Positions 62,931-64,000 of a DNA stretch of 64,000 bases are shown piece after piece. Each line of letters opens with the position of its first letter. The first letter of the stretch is position 1. This DNA comes from Maritalea mediterranea. GTDB lineage: Bacteria > Pseudomonadota > Alphaproteobacteria > Rhizobiales > Devosiaceae. The stretch is from NCBI RefSeq assembly GCF_021568695.1, contig NZ_JAKGTI010000005.1:1-64000 (forward strand), in the 5' to 3' direction. Both the position numbers and the translations under genes were made by a program. A model generated the notes under the pieces. It was not told the DNA's origin. It ran no database searches and saw nothing but the letters and a program-made list of their open reading frames with translations.

Positions 62931-64000
62931 TTAGCCTTTCGCCAAATCAGACAGCAACCCTGCTGCCACCGAGAGCTTGGAGACACCCAGTGTGGTGTCG
63001 GTGATGTTTTCCACCATTTCGCGGGTACGGCTGATGTCGGCTGAGCGGGCATTGTTCCAGTCCGCAAAGGCTTTTTCGACATCATTGGCGTCAAAGGCCA
63101 GCACGTCCAATGTGATGTCGCGCTGGGCGCGGATCATATTGGCCATGGCCCGGTCAAGCGCCATGCGATCGTAATAATCATGCACTTCCACGGTGTTGAC
63201 CTGCTCGGTGATGCGACCCAATTTGAAGTTCTCCAAAATGGTGAAATAGGCCTTTGCCGCATTTTCCACGCTGGTGTTGGCACGTTCTGCCACCAACACA
63301 ATTTCGGTGGACAGGGTGAGCGCAGATAGTTGCGCCACCCGTTTGGCCAGCGATTGCGGTGCGCCGCCGTTCACGAAAGTCTCGGTCTGGCGTTCAACGC
63401 TTTGCTGAATGAATTCGGGCAGCAACTCGTCCAGCATGGCGCGGATTTTGTCGATGCCGGTGCTATATAGTTCCACCACTTTGGAAATGCCGTCATCCAG
63501 ATTGACGTTGCGGATAAACCAGGCGCTTTGCTGCAACAGCAAGGTGCGCAATTCATCGTAAAGCGCCAATTGAGTCTGCCCCGACATTTTGTTGTCCAAC
63601 TCGTCAATGGCCGCGTTCATGTCGGTGAGGCCAAAGCTGTCGCGCGCGGTGGCATAGGCGGCGGCCACTTGCGCCGGATCTGCCCCGGTCGCCGACGCAA
63701 TGCGGTGCACAAAGTCTGGCCCGCCGCGGTTGATCATGGCGTTGGAAAGTACGGTAGCGATCACTTCACGCCGCAGGCGGTGATTGGTGATGGTATCCGG
63801 ATAAGTGGCGGTGAGCTGCTCGGGGAAATAGCGGAACAGTTCCTTGCCCAGATAGGGATCATCGGGCACATCAGATTCCAGCAATTTGGCGTAGAGCGTA
63901 TTTTTGGCATAGGCCAAAATCACGGCCAGTTCCGGGCGCGTCATGCCGCGATTGTGGGTTTCGCGTTCCATCAAATCGACATGTTTGGGCAGATATTCCA
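62931..64000 (-). CDS. NAD-specific glutamate dehydrogenase, C-terminal part (runs off the window)
   Basis: The last 356 codons of the large (about 1,600 aa) bacterial NAD-glutamate dehydrogenase that oxidises glutamate to 2-oxoglutarate. The visible part starts EYLPKHVDLMERETHNRGMTRPELAVILAY and has DDPYLGKELFRYFPEQL, then a long helical C-terminal region. The catalytic domain lies outside the window at its right edge. The frame is open to base 64000. This large GDH type is frequent in alphaproteobacteria. Confidence 0.93.
   Translation of the reverse strand, partial: EYLPKHVDLMERETHNRGMTRPELAVILAYAKNTLYAKLLESDVPDDPYLGKELFRYFPEQLTATYPDTITNHRLRREVIATVLSNAMINRGGPDFVHRIASATGADPAQVAAAYATARDSFGLTDMNAAIDELDNKMSGQTQLALYDELRTLLLQQSAWFIRNVNLDDGISKVVELYSTGIDKIRAMLDELLPEFIQQSVERQTETFVNGGAPQSLAKRVAQLSALTLSTEIVLVAERANTSVENAAKAYFTILENFKLGRITEQVNTVEVHDYYDRMALDRAMANMIRAQRDITLDVLAFDANDVEKAFADWNNARSADISRTREMVENITDTTLGVSKLSVAAGLLSDLAKG

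Overview
The window looks like a chromosomal segment of an alphaproteobacterium, most likely a marine or aquatic member of the Hyphomicrobiales (Rhizobiales). Evidence: the order rsmB-like / heparinase-like / purH, a hemC-hemD-mitofilin-like-hemY cluster divergent from tsaD-gpsA, the C-terminus of a large NAD-specific glutamate dehydrogenase, paired IalB proteins, an FnrL-type regulator with an N-terminal cysteine cluster, and palindromic intergenic repeats of alphaproteobacterial type. I cannot assign a genus. No phage, plasmid, IS element, CRISPR array or recognisable defence system was found.

Layout. 1-450 is a 102-bp tandem array that may extend left of the window. 0.5-9.8 kb is housekeeping: LMW phosphatase, two IalB proteins, rlmN, a LysE exporter, argG, a VOC protein, benE and typA. 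9.8-23.2 kb is a microaerobic respiration block: a hemerythrin-like protein, ccoNOQP, a flavodoxin-type protein with its HxlR regulator, a GNAT/antiporter pair, msrB with a cupin, ccoGHIS and phhB. 23.2-29.2 kb holds small genes, a candidate structured RNA, yggT/yggU, fnrL, and an XRE-cupin regulator beside kbl-tdh. 29.6-34.7 kb is a nitrite/NO block: a DUF1858 protein, nnrR, pseudoazurin, nnrS, nirV and nirK. 34.8-36 kb is an FMN riboswitch driving a RibN-type riboflavin transporter. 36-41.4 kb has an HI0933-family flavoprotein, a DUF2189 membrane protein, GNAT, an alpha/beta hydrolase, tRNA-Thr(CGT), an unannotated small transcript, and a MarR regulator with a deiodinase-like redoxin. 41.4-54.5 kb has the haem cluster, tsaD-gpsA, a DUF1761 gene broken by an in-frame TGA, a PAS protein overlapping a chemoreceptor, a photolyase, a DUF1674 protein and htpX. 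54.5-64 kb has rsmB-like, heparinase-like, purH, an exported protein, ppa, an MFS transporter and the partial GDH, with two composite repeat regions between them.

The central theme is low-oxygen and nitrogen-oxide respiration. FnrL (25.2-25.9 kb) and NnrR (29.9-30.6 kb) are both encoded here. Sites of the TTGAY-N4-RTCAA class lie upstream of ccoN, ccoG, pseudoazurin and nirK (two sites), at spacings compatible with class II activation in most cases. Pseudoazurin would carry electrons to NirK, and the cbb3 oxidase serves the microaerobic branch. NO and N2O reductases are not in the window.

The least explained items are a roughly 200-nt transcription unit at 39.92-40.16 kb (good promoter, perfect 13-nt Shine-Dalgarno, 24-codon ORF, terminator), a run of stem-loops ending in a terminator at 24.35-24.50 kb, the DUF1761 nonsense codon, and the repeat families. 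None of these amounts to clear proof of a new system.
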